Source of the DNA: Acetivibrio alkalicellulosi
GTDB taxonomy: Bacteria > Bacillota > Clostridia > Acetivibrionales > Acetivibrionaceae
DNA: 64,000 nt
NCBI GenBank assembly: GCA_008125075.1
Contig: VLTH01000001.1
Span: 277,397-341,396, forward strand
Direction: 5' to 3'
Below, in pieces: positions 1 to 9,512 of this stretch. The notes under the pieces were generated by a model that did not search any database, was not told the DNA's origin, and saw only the letters and a list, made by a program, of their open reading frames with translations. The first letter of the stretch is position 1, and every line of letters begins with the position of its first letter. Made by a program: the position numbers and the translations under genes.

Positions 1-1
1 T

Positions 2-3000
2 GTATATGACTTTGACACAGATTTAGGATTTGGAAATACAGTAGTAAATAATATTATATTAGGACCTGAATCAGATAAGGTAGAGGTATGGATTGAAAAG
101 TTCAGCAACTATATAATTACTAATTCTATAGTTGAAGTTCCCACAGGAGGTTTTGAAATACCTGTTGGAGAAACTGCCAAAGTTGAAATCTTAGTTGAAG
201 CTAGCCAGTCAGGAAAAATAATTGTAGATATAGAAAGTGTCTCATCTACTCAAAAAATAATTGGAGATAGAGAATTCTATTTTGAAGATATAACTGTTTT
301 TCTAGAAGAGAACTTTACAGAGGTTGAAGCAGGAACATCAGTTATAGATGCTATATTAATCAGTAATGTAGACGCAAGATATGCTTTAGAAAACTCAATA
401 GGTGAAGTAAAACTAAGAGTTTCAAATGCAAATAATCCAGATGACTTTAAAATAGTAACTGTACCCTATAAATTTTTTGTACCACAAGTAGCAATTACAG
501 ATGTATATCCTGAAATTATAAATGTAATGACTGGTGGAATTATTGATATATATGGGGCTGGCATGTTTAAAGGTACGAAGGTATACTTAGGAACTGAGGA
601 ACTAGAAGTTGTAGAATATGAGAGTGGAATTAATAGAACTACCGTAATAGTTCCTGAAGGATTTAATAAAGGACAATATGATATTAGTGTATTAAGTGTA
701 GCACATGAAAATCCTGTTATATGGCAAAATAAAATAAATATTGTAGAGCCAAGTTATAATTGGATTAGTATTAGAGACCAAGGTAATGTGCAGCGAGGAA
801 CTTTAGGTAAATTCTATTTTAGCCTAGATTCTCAAACAGGTTATTTAGGTAAAGTTAAATTAAACACAAAAAATGTACCAAATGGTTGGAGTGTTCAATT
901 GAATAACTCTATTGTAGACATGAATGAGATTGTTGAAGTTGTTATAACAGTTCCATCAAATGAAACAGTAGGCTATAAGGAAATAGTTATAGAGGGTAAT
1001 AACTATTCAGATGGAAGTTATATTGATATTGGTAAAATTGGAGTAACAGTAACTGATACATATGTTCAGCCTTTTATTTCATCAATATCAACAAATAGAG
1101 CATATTCAGGAGAAGAAGTTATTATATATGGAGAAGGCTTTAATAGCCAATCAAGTGTTGAAATTGTTTCATCAGTTGGTTCTTCAAACATGATAATTAA
1201 AACATTAGACAGCAATTTAATTAAGGCTGAAGTTCTAGCAACAGGGACAACAGGTAATTTGAGAATTAATAATAGTGGAACATACTCAAATTCTATACCA
1301 TTTACAATTATACCAGATGGCATAATAACTAATTTTGAAAAACAGCCTATTTATATGTTGTTAGTGCCTGGAGAATCAAGAACACTTACTTTTTCTAATA
1401 GTGGTTACCCAATGAGTACAGTGGGTGCAATGTCGATTTTAACAACAGTTGATGATGAAACAGGTAAAATAAAGTTTTATGCTCCAGCGGATACTAAACC
1501 AGGTATATATGAAGTATTTGTAAACATAAACTATCCAAATACAGTTGTACAGTATAAAGTTGTAGTGTATGTTGTAAAAGGGGGTAATACAACTGAGGAT
1601 TTAGCAAGACAGGTTATATTAGAAGGAAGAAATTTATTCATTAAGGTAAGTGAGGGTAATATTACTCAATTACAAATATCTAAGCTTAATTTAAATGGAA
1701 ATCCTTTAAATATTGTTCCACAAAAGATAACAGATGGTTGGATTATTGATTTAGGAATGGTAAATGACAAGTCAGTTGTTGAATACCAGTTTGACTATAC
1801 TGTTTTTGGCAATACTTATACAACTCCAATATATGAGTACCTGGTAGAATATGAAAACAAATACAGTGATTCAGATATTTATGAGGTATCTCTTTTTGAA
1901 AAAGGAGATGGAAATGTTAGTCTTAGAGTTGAACCAAAACAGTTATTTAATCCTTCAAATATAGTTGTAACATATAAGCTAAATAATGATGAAAGCATTA
2001 CATCAAATATGGAAAAGGTTAATGACAATTGGGAAGTACCATTGGGTAAACTTCCAGAAGGCACTTATGTGAGTGGTAGTTTTGTATATGGAACAGGAAT
2101 TGAAGACATAACTTCTCAAAACTTTATACTCCTCTACCAAGCTAAACATACATGGAATGAAAATATACCGATAGATTTAAACAGAAATGCTAACGGTGAT
2201 GTAATTATTAATATTGAAGCATTGACCTTTAACATTCAAGGTGAGGAAATAAGTCCACAAGACATTTCTTTAATAGCTAAATTCAACGACAATGAAGAAG
2301 TTAATACTCCTATGATAAAAAATGAAACAGGATATTGGGCAGACCTAGGAAGTATTAGCAGTGGAACTATTATAACTCCTTATTTAGAATTTGTTGAAAA
2401 TGGAGTAAGATATATAGTTTATTTAAAAGAGGTTATATTTTACGATGAAAGCTATGAAAATATAACAAATGGAATTATTACTGAGTATTTTAATAGTCAA
2501 CACTTTACAGATAAGGTACTAGAAATAGTTGAGCCACAGATAGACTTTGATTGGGAAATAGATACTCCTGCGGGTGGTTTAATTGAAGATTTGGCATATT
2601 CAATTAGATGGAAAGGAAAAATTCAACCCCAATTTTTAGAGGAATATACTTTCTATGTTATAGTACCTAATGGAAGTGCTAAGGTTTGGATTGATGATGT
2701 AATTATAATTGATGAAGGAAGTCAAAGTGGTAAAATTAATTTGACATCAGCTCAAATGGCAAACATTATTGTAGAATATTCAACTGAAGGTAATGGTGGA
2801 ATTAAGCTTGAGTGGGAGAGTGGTAGCCAAATGAGAGAAGTAGTACCAAAGTCTAGATTATTTGCAGTAGATGTAGACAAACCAGTTGATGATGACGATA
2901 ATGATGACGGAGATGACGATAACGGGGATGATGACTCTAATAATGAGCCAAATGGTAAAATAAGAGTCCAGTATACAAATGAGCAAAATGATATTATAGC

Positions 3001-3406
3001 AAATCATATAAAACCTAATTTTAAAGTATATAATGAATCAACTGAAAACATACCATTTACTGATATTAAGGTGAGGTACTGGTTTACTACTCAAACAGAG
3101 GGGCAACAAGGAACAATCCTTAACTGGGCGTCTAACCAACAACAATTTGTTGTGTTAAATGTGGTAAGTCCAAATCCAGATAGTGATGACTACTATCTAG
3201 AAGTTAGTTTTACAGATACTAATGAAGTGTTAGAACCAGGTCAATATGTAGAAATAAAAGCAATGATACATAAATTTGACTGGTCAAATTATAATCAATC
3301 AAATGATTATTCTTTCAGGCAAATATTATTTTATCAGTATGAAGACTCAGAAAAAATTACAGCATATACTGAAAATGATCTTGCATGGGGAATTGAACCG
3401 CAGTAA
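2..3406 (+). CDS. Large secreted multidomain protein with IPT/TIG-like, PA14 and CBM3 domains (5' partial)
   Basis: The frame is open from the window edge, so the N-terminus lies upstream; the internal ATG at 527 is not the real start. Visible parts, in order: beta-rich repeats; IPT/TIG-like segments (around 495-700 and 1080-1300, the latter with SGEEVIIYGEGF); three related beta repeats of about 85-100 residues (about 1600-2450); a PA14-like domain (about 2465-2870, EYTFYVIVPNGSAKVWIDD); an Asp-rich linker (2880-2950); and a C-terminal CBM3 (2955-3403, KVRYWFTT). PA14 and CBM3 domains bind carbohydrate in known families, so an exported protein that attaches to polysaccharide or cellulose is likely. 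No catalytic domain or LPXTG anchor is visible in this part. The specific role is unknown. Confidence 0.85.
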   Translation, partial: VYDFDTDLGFGNTVVNNIILGPESDKVEVWIEKFSNYIITNSIVEVPTGGFEIPVGETAKVEILVEASQSGKIIVDIESVSSTQKIIGDREFYFEDITVFLEENFTEVEAGTSVIDAILISNVDARYALENSIGEVKLRVSNANNPDDFKIVTVPYKFFVPQVAITDVYPEIINVMTGGIIDIYGAGMFKGTKVYLGTEELEVVEYESGINRTTVIVPEGFNKGQYDISVLSVAHENPVIWQNKINIVEPSYNWISIRDQGNVQRGTLGKFYFSLDSQTGYLGKVKLNTKNVPNGWSVQLNNSIVDMNEIVEVVITVPSNETVGYKEIVIEGNNYSDGSYIDIGKIGVTVTDTYVQPFISSISTNRAYSGEEVIIYGEGFNSQSSVEIVSSVGSSNMIIKTLDSNLIKAEVLATGTTGNLRINNSGTYSNSIPFTIIPDGIITNFEKQPIYMLLVPGESRTLTFSNSGYPMSTVGAMSILTTVDDETGKIKFYAPADTKPGIYEVFVNINYPNTVVQYKVVVYVVKGGNTTEDLARQVILEGRNLFIKVSEGNITQLQISKLNLNGNPLNIVPQKITDGWIIDLGMVNDKSVVEYQFDYTVFGNTYTTPIYEYLVEYENKYSDSDIYEVSLFEKGDGNVSLRVEPKQLFNPSNIVVTYKLNNDESITSNMEKVNDNWEVPLGKLPEGTYVSGSFVYGTGIEDITSQNFILLYQAKHTWNENIPIDLNRNANGDVIINIEALTFNIQGEEISPQDISLIAKFNDNEEVNTPMIKNETGYWADLGSISSGTIITPYLEFVENGVRYIVYLKEVIFYDESYENITNGIITEYFNSQHFTDKVLEIVEPQIDFDWEIDTPAGGLIEDLAYSIRWKGKIQPQFLEEYTFYVIVPNGSAKVWIDDVIIIDEGSQSGKINLTSAQMANIIVEYSTEGNGGIKLEWESGSQMREVVPKSRLFAVDVDKPVDDDDNDDGDDDNGDDDSNNEPNGKIRVQYTNEQNDIIANHIKPNFKVYNESTENIPFTDIKVRYWFTTQTEGQQGTILNWASNQQQFVVLNVVSPNPDSDDYYLEVSFTDTNEVLEPGQYVEIKAMIHKFDWSNYNQSNDYSFRQILFYQYEDSEKITAYTENDLAWGIEPQ

Positions 3407-3419
3407 ACTAGTTAATCCT

Positions 3420-3466
3420 AAACTAATCTATTCTGAAAGTACTTTTCAGAATAGATTAGTTTTTTT
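3420..3466. terminator. Strong bidirectional intrinsic terminator
   Basis: A perfect 19-bp stem (3420-3438 with 3444-3462) and a 5-nt loop are followed by a T run on the plus strand; the A run at the other foot gives a T tract on the minus strand. It lies between the converging ends of the surface-protein gene and the response regulator and should terminate both. Confidence 0.93.
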
Positions 3467-3478
3467 GTTATATTTCAT

Positions 3479-4126
3479 TTATACTATCCTGTTTTTTACT
3501 GCAAAAATAGCAAGTTGAGTTCGATCTTCAAATTCAAGCTTATCTAATATTGAAGAAATAATATTACGTACACTACCTTCTGTAATTTTAAGTTCAACCG
3601 ATATACTTTTATTGTTTTTTCCATCTACCAGAAGCTTTATAACTTCAAGTTCTCTCTTGGTTAAATTACTTATTAGATGATTATTATTAGTGTTTTTAAT
3701 ATATTCTGTTTTACTTATTTTTGTTGCTATATTTGTAAGTATGTTTTTTTGAAGAATACTCATTCCAAGAGCTACACTTTTGATTGAAATAATTAGTTCA
3801 TGGGGCTGGACATCTTTTAGTATATATCCATCTGCTCCGTGAAGGAGTGCTTTTGATATATTATCATCATCATTAAAAGTTGTTAGAATAAGAACCTTTA
3901 TTTTAGAATACTTAGACTTTATAAGCCTTGTGCCTTCAACACCATCACAAATAGGCATCATTATATCCATAAGAACAATATCTGGCTTGAATTTATCGCA
4001 TAGTTTAAGAGCATGTTTGCCATTATTTGCGCAGGCAACTACTTTAATTTCATTATCTTGCTCAATAATGTATTTAAGGCTATCACGAATAATAGTTTGA
4101 TCATCTACAATTAAAACATTAATCAT
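3479..4126 (-). CDS. NarL/FixJ-family response regulator
   Basis: A 215-residue two-domain regulator. The receiver domain starts MINVLIVDDQ, with acidic pocket D8/D9 and phosphoacceptor D54 (IVLMDIMMP). The C-terminal LuxR-type HTH covers about residues 148-215 (LTKRELEVIKLLVDG). The start at 4126 is preferred because it gives a normal receiver N-terminus and is preceded by GGTGGTGAAAAGC; the longer in-frame extension to 4207 lies inside the kinase gene. It overlaps the kinase end by 8 nt, indicating a translationally coupled pair. The divergent ABC-2 exporter is the likely target, by analogy with DesKR/LiaRS-type systems beside transporters. Confidence 0.95.
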   Translation of the reverse strand: MINVLIVDDQTIIRDSLKYIIEQDNEIKVVACANNGKHALKLCDKFKPDIVLMDIMMPICDGVEGTRLIKSKYSKIKVLILTTFNDDDNISKALLHGADGYILKDVQPHELIISIKSVALGMSILQKNILTNIATKISKTEYIKNTNNNHLISNLTKRELEVIKLLVDGKNNKSISVELKITEGSVRNIISSILDKLEFEDRTQLAIFAVKNRIV

Positions 4127-5861
4127 GCTTTTCACCACCATATAAATCAAATTCAACTCTAATATTAAATCCACTTTCGCCATATGAGCCATATGCAATT
4201 TTGCCATTTAGTTCTCTGACTCTTTGTACCATACCTCTAATCCCCATGCCCTTATTTATTTTTTTACACCCTTCACCATCATCAATTATAAAAAGTTTTA
4301 TTGCAGTATCTTCAAACCTTAAAATTATATTAACATTTTTTGCTCTACCATGGCGTAAAGAATTTGTCAAAGCTTCTTGACACAATCTATATATTACATG
4401 ATGATATTGTTTTGGAGTATTATTTTCAGTACCATCAACTGAAAGTACAATATTCATTCCAGAAAACTCATATTCTGATACAAGACTTTCAATTATTTCT
4501 ACCAAGGTTTTGGTTATAAGATTTTCGTCCATAAGACCTGAAATTGATTGTCTTAATTCATTTAATCCATTTCTACAAGCTTTAAGGGCATAATTAAGTT
4601 GCTGAGAAGTTTTTTCAGGATCTTTTTTACAGGATATATTGCTTGCTTCAAGTATTGATATCAAAAGAGCCATTGTATGCCCTAAAGTGTCATGGACATC
4701 TTTAGAAAATCTATTTCTTTCCCTTGTGACAGCAAGTTCTTCAATGGTTTCTGCATATTTTTCTAATTTTAAATTTAGATCAATTAGTTCCATGTTTTTT
4801 TGGTTTAATTCATTTAAGAGCATTTTTGATTCAGTAATATCAGTAAAAGAAAGAACTTTTCCTAATAATTCATTTTCACTAGACATAATAGGTTCAATAT
4901 AAACTGAAAAAAACTTTTTCTTAGTAGATAGTAAATCTAATTCGCATTGAAAAGATATTTCACTTAGGCTTGTAATATCAGAATATATTCTTGTAAGACA
5001 TTCGAAATTTGTCGTATTTTTCTTAATATTATTAAATAAAACCTTAATAGGAGCATTTCTCTTTATTGTTCCAAAGTATTGGGAATTTTTAAAAAAGGAA
5101 TTGTTGAAATCGATGATTTTGTTAGAAGTATTTACTACTATTACAGATTCTTTCATTGTGTCAAAAGTCTTACGCAAAGCAATAGGTACTATATTTAAAA
5201 ATCTATATTTTAAGGTTGCTAAAGTAAAGATTAATAAAGTAACTGAAAAACTAAATGCAGTGGGATCATAAGAAAAATTAATTATTCTAAATATGTACAA
5301 AGTATTTACAAAAGCTATTATTGAAGAGGCAACTAATAACAAGAGAATTTGCTTTCTCTTATAGCCTTTTTTCTTAAAAAAACTCAACATTAAAATTATT
5401 TGACCAATTATAAAATTACCATAATTAAAACCAGAGCTTAACCAGAACATAAAACCATATTCAACTTTAGAGTAAGAGTAATAACTATAAAAAAGGTTAT
5501 GATAAGGATTTGTTAAAAGAAAAAAGTAAATTACTATAGGGAACAGTGCCATAATAGAAAAGATTTTTGAGGGTATGATTTTGTATTCTGAATATATAAT
5601 GCTAAAGTTGTGCCATGCATAACCTAAATACAGTATTCCAATATACTGGATAAGGAAAGAAATCCATTTTATTTTTTCGTCTATAGCATAAAATTCTAAA
5701 ATTTGTCCTGAAGACCATATAAATAAGATAGCATTAATAAAGACATAGCTTAATATAGTATTGCTTTTTTTACCTAATGTAAAAAAGAAGATAATCATAA
5801 ATAGAGATACAATGGCAGAAAAAATAAGAAGAAAAATTTCAATATTAAAATAAAAGTGCAT
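4119..5861 (-). CDS. Membrane sensor histidine kinase (7TM-type sensor, PAS, HisKA_3)
   Basis: About 580 residues. Residues 1 to about 225 hold several hydrophobic helices, probably seven, resembling the HisK N-terminal 7TM region. Next come a PAS-like domain (about 230-345, FDTMKESVIVVNTSNKI), a coiled linker, and a HisKA_3 dimerisation domain with the phosphoacceptor H in KDVHDTLGH near residue 385. The HATPase domain follows (QEALTNSLRHG N-box, IIDDGEG, GMGIRGM G-box). The ATG at 5861 has GGAGGG seven bases upstream; the TTG directly before it is less likely. It is the partner of the response regulator that overlaps its 3' end. The ligand is unknown; membrane-embedded sensors next to exporters often respond to lipophilic or envelope-active compounds. 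Confidence 0.93.
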   Translation of the reverse strand: MHFYFNIEIFLLIFSAIVSLFMIIFFFTLGKKSNTILSYVFINAILFIWSSGQILEFYAIDEKIKWISFLIQYIGILYLGYAWHNFSIIYSEYKIIPSKIFSIMALFPIVIYFFLLTNPYHNLFYSYYSYSKVEYGFMFWLSSGFNYGNFIIGQIILMLSFFKKKGYKRKQILLLLVASSIIAFVNTLYIFRIINFSYDPTAFSFSVTLLIFTLATLKYRFLNIVPIALRKTFDTMKESVIVVNTSNKIIDFNNSFFKNSQYFGTIKRNAPIKVLFNNIKKNTTNFECLTRIYSDITSLSEISFQCELDLLSTKKKFFSVYIEPIMSSENELLGKVLSFTDITESKMLLNELNQKNMELIDLNLKLEKYAETIEELAVTRERNRFSKDVHDTLGHTMALLISILEASNISCKKDPEKTSQQLNYALKACRNGLNELRQSISGLMDENLITKTLVEIIESLVSEYEFSGMNIVLSVDGTENNTPKQYHHVIYRLCQEALTNSLRHGRAKNVNIILRFEDTAIKLFIIDDGEGCKKINKGMGIRGMVQRVRELNGKIAYGSYGESGFNIRVEFDLYGGEKHD

Positions 5862-5924
5862 CAAAAACCCTCCATTAAAATCTCAAATTATTATATCAAA
5901 TTAGATTTATAAATGCAAAATCAA

Positions 5925-5990
5925 CTTAAGTTTCTGGAATATTTTTCTTCACTTTTGTTACACACACCCTTAAGTTTTTGGAATATATTT
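5925..5990. promoter_or_regulatory. Two direct-repeat boxes upstream of the ABC operon, candidate response-regulator sites
   Basis: Two 22-bp boxes at 5925-5946 and 5969-5990 match at 20 of 22 positions (core CTTAAGTTTYTGGAATAT). Their starts are 44 bp apart, about four helical turns, so they face the same side of the helix. They lie between the divergent kinase gene and the ABC operon, with the second box 35 bp above the predicted -35. This suits a dimeric activator. Assignment to the neighbouring response regulator is inference. Confidence 0.6.
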
Positions 5991-6025
5991 GAACAAATTT
6001 ATTAAATGGATTCACATGCACCACC

Positions 6026-6054
6026 TTGTTTGAATTAACATTAAGTGGTACAAT
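6026..6054 (+). promoter_or_regulatory. Predicted sigma-A promoter of the ABC operon
   Basis: TTGTTT (6026-6031), a 17-bp spacer and TACAAT (6049-6054), 56 bp before the ATPase start, downstream of the paired direct repeats. The -35 is not ideal, which would suit an activator-dependent promoter. Confidence 0.5.
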
Positions 6055-6110
6055 ACTAAATAAATTATAACAGTAAAACCATACCAGTATAAACCAAAGG
6101 AGTGTAAATT

Positions 6111-7025
6111 ATGGATTATGTAATTAAGACCGAAGGTTTAAAAAAATATTATAAAAATAATAAAGCAGTAGACGGCATTGATTTAGAAGTAAGAAAAGGT
6201 GATATTGTGGCAATTCTAGGGCCTAATGGTGCCGGGAAAACAACTACTGTAGAAATATTAGAAGGCCTAAGAAGACCTACAGCGGGCACGATATATTATT
6301 TTGGAGAAAAAGTCTCTAAAATAGGAGATAGTATTAAAGAGAGGATAGGAGTGCAACTGCAAAAATCTACTTTTTTTAGCAACCTTAAAGTGAAAGAAAT
6401 TATAGATGCTTTTAGAGGACTTTATAGTAAAAAAATTTCTACAAAAGTTCTTATTGAAAAGTTCAATTTAGAGTCAAAACAAAATGATTATATTAAAAAC
6501 TTATCAGGTGGACAAATGCAGAGAGTAGCATTGGCCTGTGCAATAGTAAATGATCCAGAGGTGATATTTTTAGATGAGCCTACCACGGGTCTTGATCCAC
6601 AGGCACGCAGAAACCTTTGGGATTCTATTAAGGAATTAAAAAAAGAAGGAAAAACCATTATTCTAACTACTCATTATATGGAAGAAGCAGAGGCCTTAGC
6701 GGACTTTGTGTTTATTATAGATCATGGTAATATTATTGCAAAAGGAATTGTGAATGATTTAATTCAAAGCTTAAACCAATCCACCTTTGTTACTTTTGGT
6801 ATATCTGGGAATATTGAAAAATTCAATACAGAAAGTGTTTTTGGAAAAAACATAGAACCTATAAATGATAAATATGAAATAAAGACAAATGATGTTGAAA
6901 AAACACTGGCAAAATTATTTAGTTATAGTAGGGAAAATTCTATTATGATTGAGAATATAAATATTCGAAACCCTAACCTAGAAGATGTATTTTTAAATTT
7001 AACAGGAAGAAAACTAAGGGAGTAG
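6111..7025 (+). CDS. ABC transporter ATP-binding protein (ABC-2 exporter, DrrA-like)
   Basis: A 304-residue cytoplasmic ATPase: Walker A GPNGAGKTT (37-45), signature LSGGQ (131-135), Walker B VIFLDEP (151-157) and the switch His in ILTTHYMEEAEAL. Residues from about 215 form the extra C-terminal domain typical of DrrA/NatA-type export ATPases. AAAGGAG precedes the ATG. It is the first gene of an operon with two ABC-2 permeases and should power their export of a drug, lipid or peptide. The substrate cannot be told from sequence. Confidence 0.95.
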   Translation: MDYVIKTEGLKKYYKNNKAVDGIDLEVRKGDIVAILGPNGAGKTTTVEILEGLRRPTAGTIYYFGEKVSKIGDSIKERIGVQLQKSTFFSNLKVKEIIDAFRGLYSKKISTKVLIEKFNLESKQNDYIKNLSGGQMQRVALACAIVNDPEVIFLDEPTTGLDPQARRNLWDSIKELKKEGKTIILTTHYMEEAEALADFVFIIDHGNIIAKGIVNDLIQSLNQSTFVTFGISGNIEKFNTESVFGKNIEPINDKYEIKTNDVEKTLAKLFSYSRENSIMIENINIRNPNLEDVFLNLTGRKLRE

Positions 7026-7036
7026 GAGGGATAATT

Positions 7037-8191
7037 ATGAAAATGAAAAGTTTAGCCAAAGCTATGTTCTTAGATAGTATTAGGGAGTTTCTAGTGATTT
7101 TTTGGACTATAGTGTTTCCTGCTCTATTATTAGTTTTATTTATAGTGGTGTTTGCTCCTCTTGCTTCAGGAGATGGAGGGGCAAATCCTGAAGTTAAATA
7201 TGGTTTATACTATGAAGAACCACCGGTTGGGAAGGTACACAGTATTTTTGATGAAGTATTCTTGGAATTACAAAACACTGATGAAGCTAATTTTACATTT
7301 ATAAAATATGAGGAGCTAGAAAAAGCTTCTAATGCCCTAGTAGATCAGGAGGTAGATTTAGTAATACACTTTGAAGAAGGTTTTGGAATTTTTGAAAGAT
7401 TATTAGGGGAACATACAAGTGTTAATACCTACGATAATATTAATTTCCTTCATACTTCTAGAACAAACTCTATAATGGCAAGGGATATTATGAGTAGTGT
7501 CATAGAAGAAATAAATATTATAATTTTGAATCTAGGTGTTGAAATACCATTAGAAATATCCGTTGTTAAGGTTGGAGGTAATGGTGGTATAGTCTATGGA
7601 TATGAAAACTTCATTTTCCCTTCTATGCTTATATTATCAATTTTGACTTTTTCTTTATTTAATTTGCCTATTGGTATTGTAGATTATATTGAGAAGGATG
7701 TACTTAAAAAGATAAGCTCTGCGCCAGTTAAAGCTATTCATTATTTCTTTGCATTTATGATATCTCAATTTATTATTTTATTTATGGCCATGATTGTTCT
7801 TTACACTGTAGCAAGCTTTTTTAATATTTCAAAACTAATATACACGTGGCAGTTTCTAGGATTTTTATTATACAGTGTATTAACTACTATGTCACTTGGG
7901 CTATTAATAAGCTCCTTCTTTAAAAAAACAGCTACGTTAGCTTCTTTTTCTAATATTTTATTTTTTTTAACAATGTTTTTAAGTGGTATGTATTTTGAGG
8001 TAGGGAATTTGCCAATATACATCCGTTGGTATGCTATAATAAATCCAGTTACCTATTTAATAGACGGACTTCGAAGTATTTTAACACAAAACCCCATTGA
8101 AAGCCAAAGCTTCTTGATACCTGCACTTTGGTTTTTAATATCACTACCTATTTTTATCATGAATCAAAGGAAGGTGCTGCGCTATGAATAG
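7037..8191 (+). CDS. ABC-2 type permease, first subunit
   Basis: 384 residues with the ABC2_membrane_3 layout: one N-terminal TM helix (about 20-42), a large extracytoplasmic loop (about 50-190), then five or six TM helices to the C-terminus (ending LIPALWFLISLPIFIMNQ). GGAGGG precedes the ATG, 11 nt after the ATPase stop. It overlaps the next permease by 8 nt. The two permeases are of similar length and topology, so the exporter is probably a heterodimeric channel with two copies of the ATPase. Confidence 0.93.
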   Translation: MKMKSLAKAMFLDSIREFLVIFWTIVFPALLLVLFIVVFAPLASGDGGANPEVKYGLYYEEPPVGKVHSIFDEVFLELQNTDEANFTFIKYEELEKASNALVDQEVDLVIHFEEGFGIFERLLGEHTSVNTYDNINFLHTSRTNSIMARDIMSSVIEEINIIILNLGVEIPLEISVVKVGGNGGIVYGYENFIFPSMLILSILTFSLFNLPIGIVDYIEKDVLKKISSAPVKAIHYFFAFMISQFIILFMAMIVLYTVASFFNISKLIYTWQFLGFLLYSVLTTMSLGLLISSFFKKTATLASFSNILFFLTMFLSGMYFEVGNLPIYIRWYAIINPVTYLIDGLRSILTQNPIESQSFLIPALWFLISLPIFIMNQRKVLRYE

Positions 8192-9248
8192 ATTTTTGAA
8201 TCTCATTAGATTATTTATTAAGGAAACTTTTCGAGATAAACTAAGTGTTTTATTTACCTTGTTTTTCCCAATAATATTTATAGTGATTTTTGGAAACTTG
8301 TTTTTTACAACAAGTTCAGAGGAACCCATTTATAATTTTGGAATCCATGGCAAGGATTTGACTGAAATTGAAGAATTTTTAAGCCCAAATAATGTAAATT
8401 CATTTAATAGCATAGAGAGTTTAAAAGAAGCTGTGGAAAAAGAAGAAATTGATGTTGGTATTCATTTTGAGGATTCTCTAACTGTAGAATTAGTTATGAG
8501 GGAAGAAAATCTAAACAACTTTGAAAATTCAATGAAATTAAGGAATCTTGCAACATCAGCAGTAAAGAGGAGTTATATTGGGACATCTCGTAATGTTATC
8601 CAAATTAACGAAGAAGTTGTTTCTGTAGGTCGAAGAGAGGCCTATGCAATTGACTATTTGGTTTCAGCTGTATTAGCTCTTACTATTTTATCGGGGGGAA
8701 TGTTTTCTACTATAGGAGTATTTGGAGACTATAAAAAACAAGGTATAATTAAACGTTTTCTTGCTACACCAATAAAACCTTGGGAGTTTGTGATAAGCGC
8801 TAGTTTAAGCAAGTTATTATTGAACTTTGTTGCTATATTAGTAGTTATTTTTCTTTCTAGATCACTTTATAATGTTATCTTTGAATTTAATTGGTTGATA
8901 TTTTTATTAATTATAATAAATACAAGTATTGGGATGATGGGGATAGGGGTTTTGATGCTACTGATTTTCAAGAAGACAGAAACTGCCTACACTGGAGGAT
9001 CTATATTTTATACAGTAATGACATTCTTTTCAGGTCTTTATTTTCCCATTTCTGTTATTCCGGGAGGCTTTAGGTGGATCAGCAGATTTTTGCCCATTAC
9101 GTATTTAATAGAAATCCTTCGTTTTGCAGCTGGATTTGAATCTATGTCTATACAATATTTTACCCTTTTAAATACTATTTTCTTTCTTGTTGGAGGAGGT
9201 TTGATTCTTCTTGCATCTAAAAAGTTCGTAAATGCTGAGAGTCAGTAA
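8184..9248 (+). CDS. ABC-2 type permease, second subunit
   Basis: 354 residues with the same topology as the preceding permease: TM helix at about 18-40, an exposed domain with a segment KEEIDVGIHFEDS that resembles DQEVDLVIHFEEG in the first subunit, and a C-terminal bundle of TM helices. The shared pattern suggests an old duplication. The start overlaps the first permease, so translation is coupled. No further gene follows in this operon, which makes it a three-gene exporter controlled by the divergent two-component pair. Confidence 0.93.
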   Translation: MNRFLNLIRLFIKETFRDKLSVLFTLFFPIIFIVIFGNLFFTTSSEEPIYNFGIHGKDLTEIEEFLSPNNVNSFNSIESLKEAVEKEEIDVGIHFEDSLTVELVMREENLNNFENSMKLRNLATSAVKRSYIGTSRNVIQINEEVVSVGRREAYAIDYLVSAVLALTILSGGMFSTIGVFGDYKKQGIIKRFLATPIKPWEFVISASLSKLLLNFVAILVVIFLSRSLYNVIFEFNWLIFLLIIINTSIGMMGIGVLMLLIFKKTETAYTGGSIFYTVMTFFSGLYFPISVIPGGFRWISRFLPITYLIEILRFAAGFESMSIQYFTLLNTIFFLVGGGLILLASKKFVNAESQ

Positions 9249-9414
9249 AAACTAATAGAATTAAAATCTATAATCATGATATACTTTAAAAGAACAGGTT
9301 AAAAAATACAGTGTGTAAAACGGCATTGAAGAGGCTGTGAATATTGCTAAGTGTATAGTGTGGAATAAAGCGGTTGGAGGGATCTGACGGCTTTTATCTT
9401 TTTATGAAAACATG

Positions 9415-9443
9415 TTGACGGAATTCGCTACAACGAATAAAAT
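9415..9443 (+). promoter_or_regulatory. Predicted sigma-A promoter of the DUF1016-type gene
   Basis: TTGACG (9415-9420), a 17-bp spacer and TAAAAT (9438-9443), 70 bp before the start at 9513. Nothing else is recognised in the 264-bp gap after the ABC operon. Confidence 0.55.
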
Positions 9444-9512
9444 AGTAATTAGAAATGTTTTTCAATTCAACTCAACTTTGAGTAACTTTGAAAATACATT
9501 GGAGGGATTGAA

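Noticed and set aside
1066..2064. Minus-strand open frames within the large surface-protein gene
   Set aside because: They lie opposite a well-supported coding frame, have no ribosome-binding site and encode no recognisable domain.
3276..3518. 80-codon plus-strand frame over the end of the surface-protein gene
   Set aside because: It overlaps the CBM3 coding region in another frame and runs through the strong terminator.
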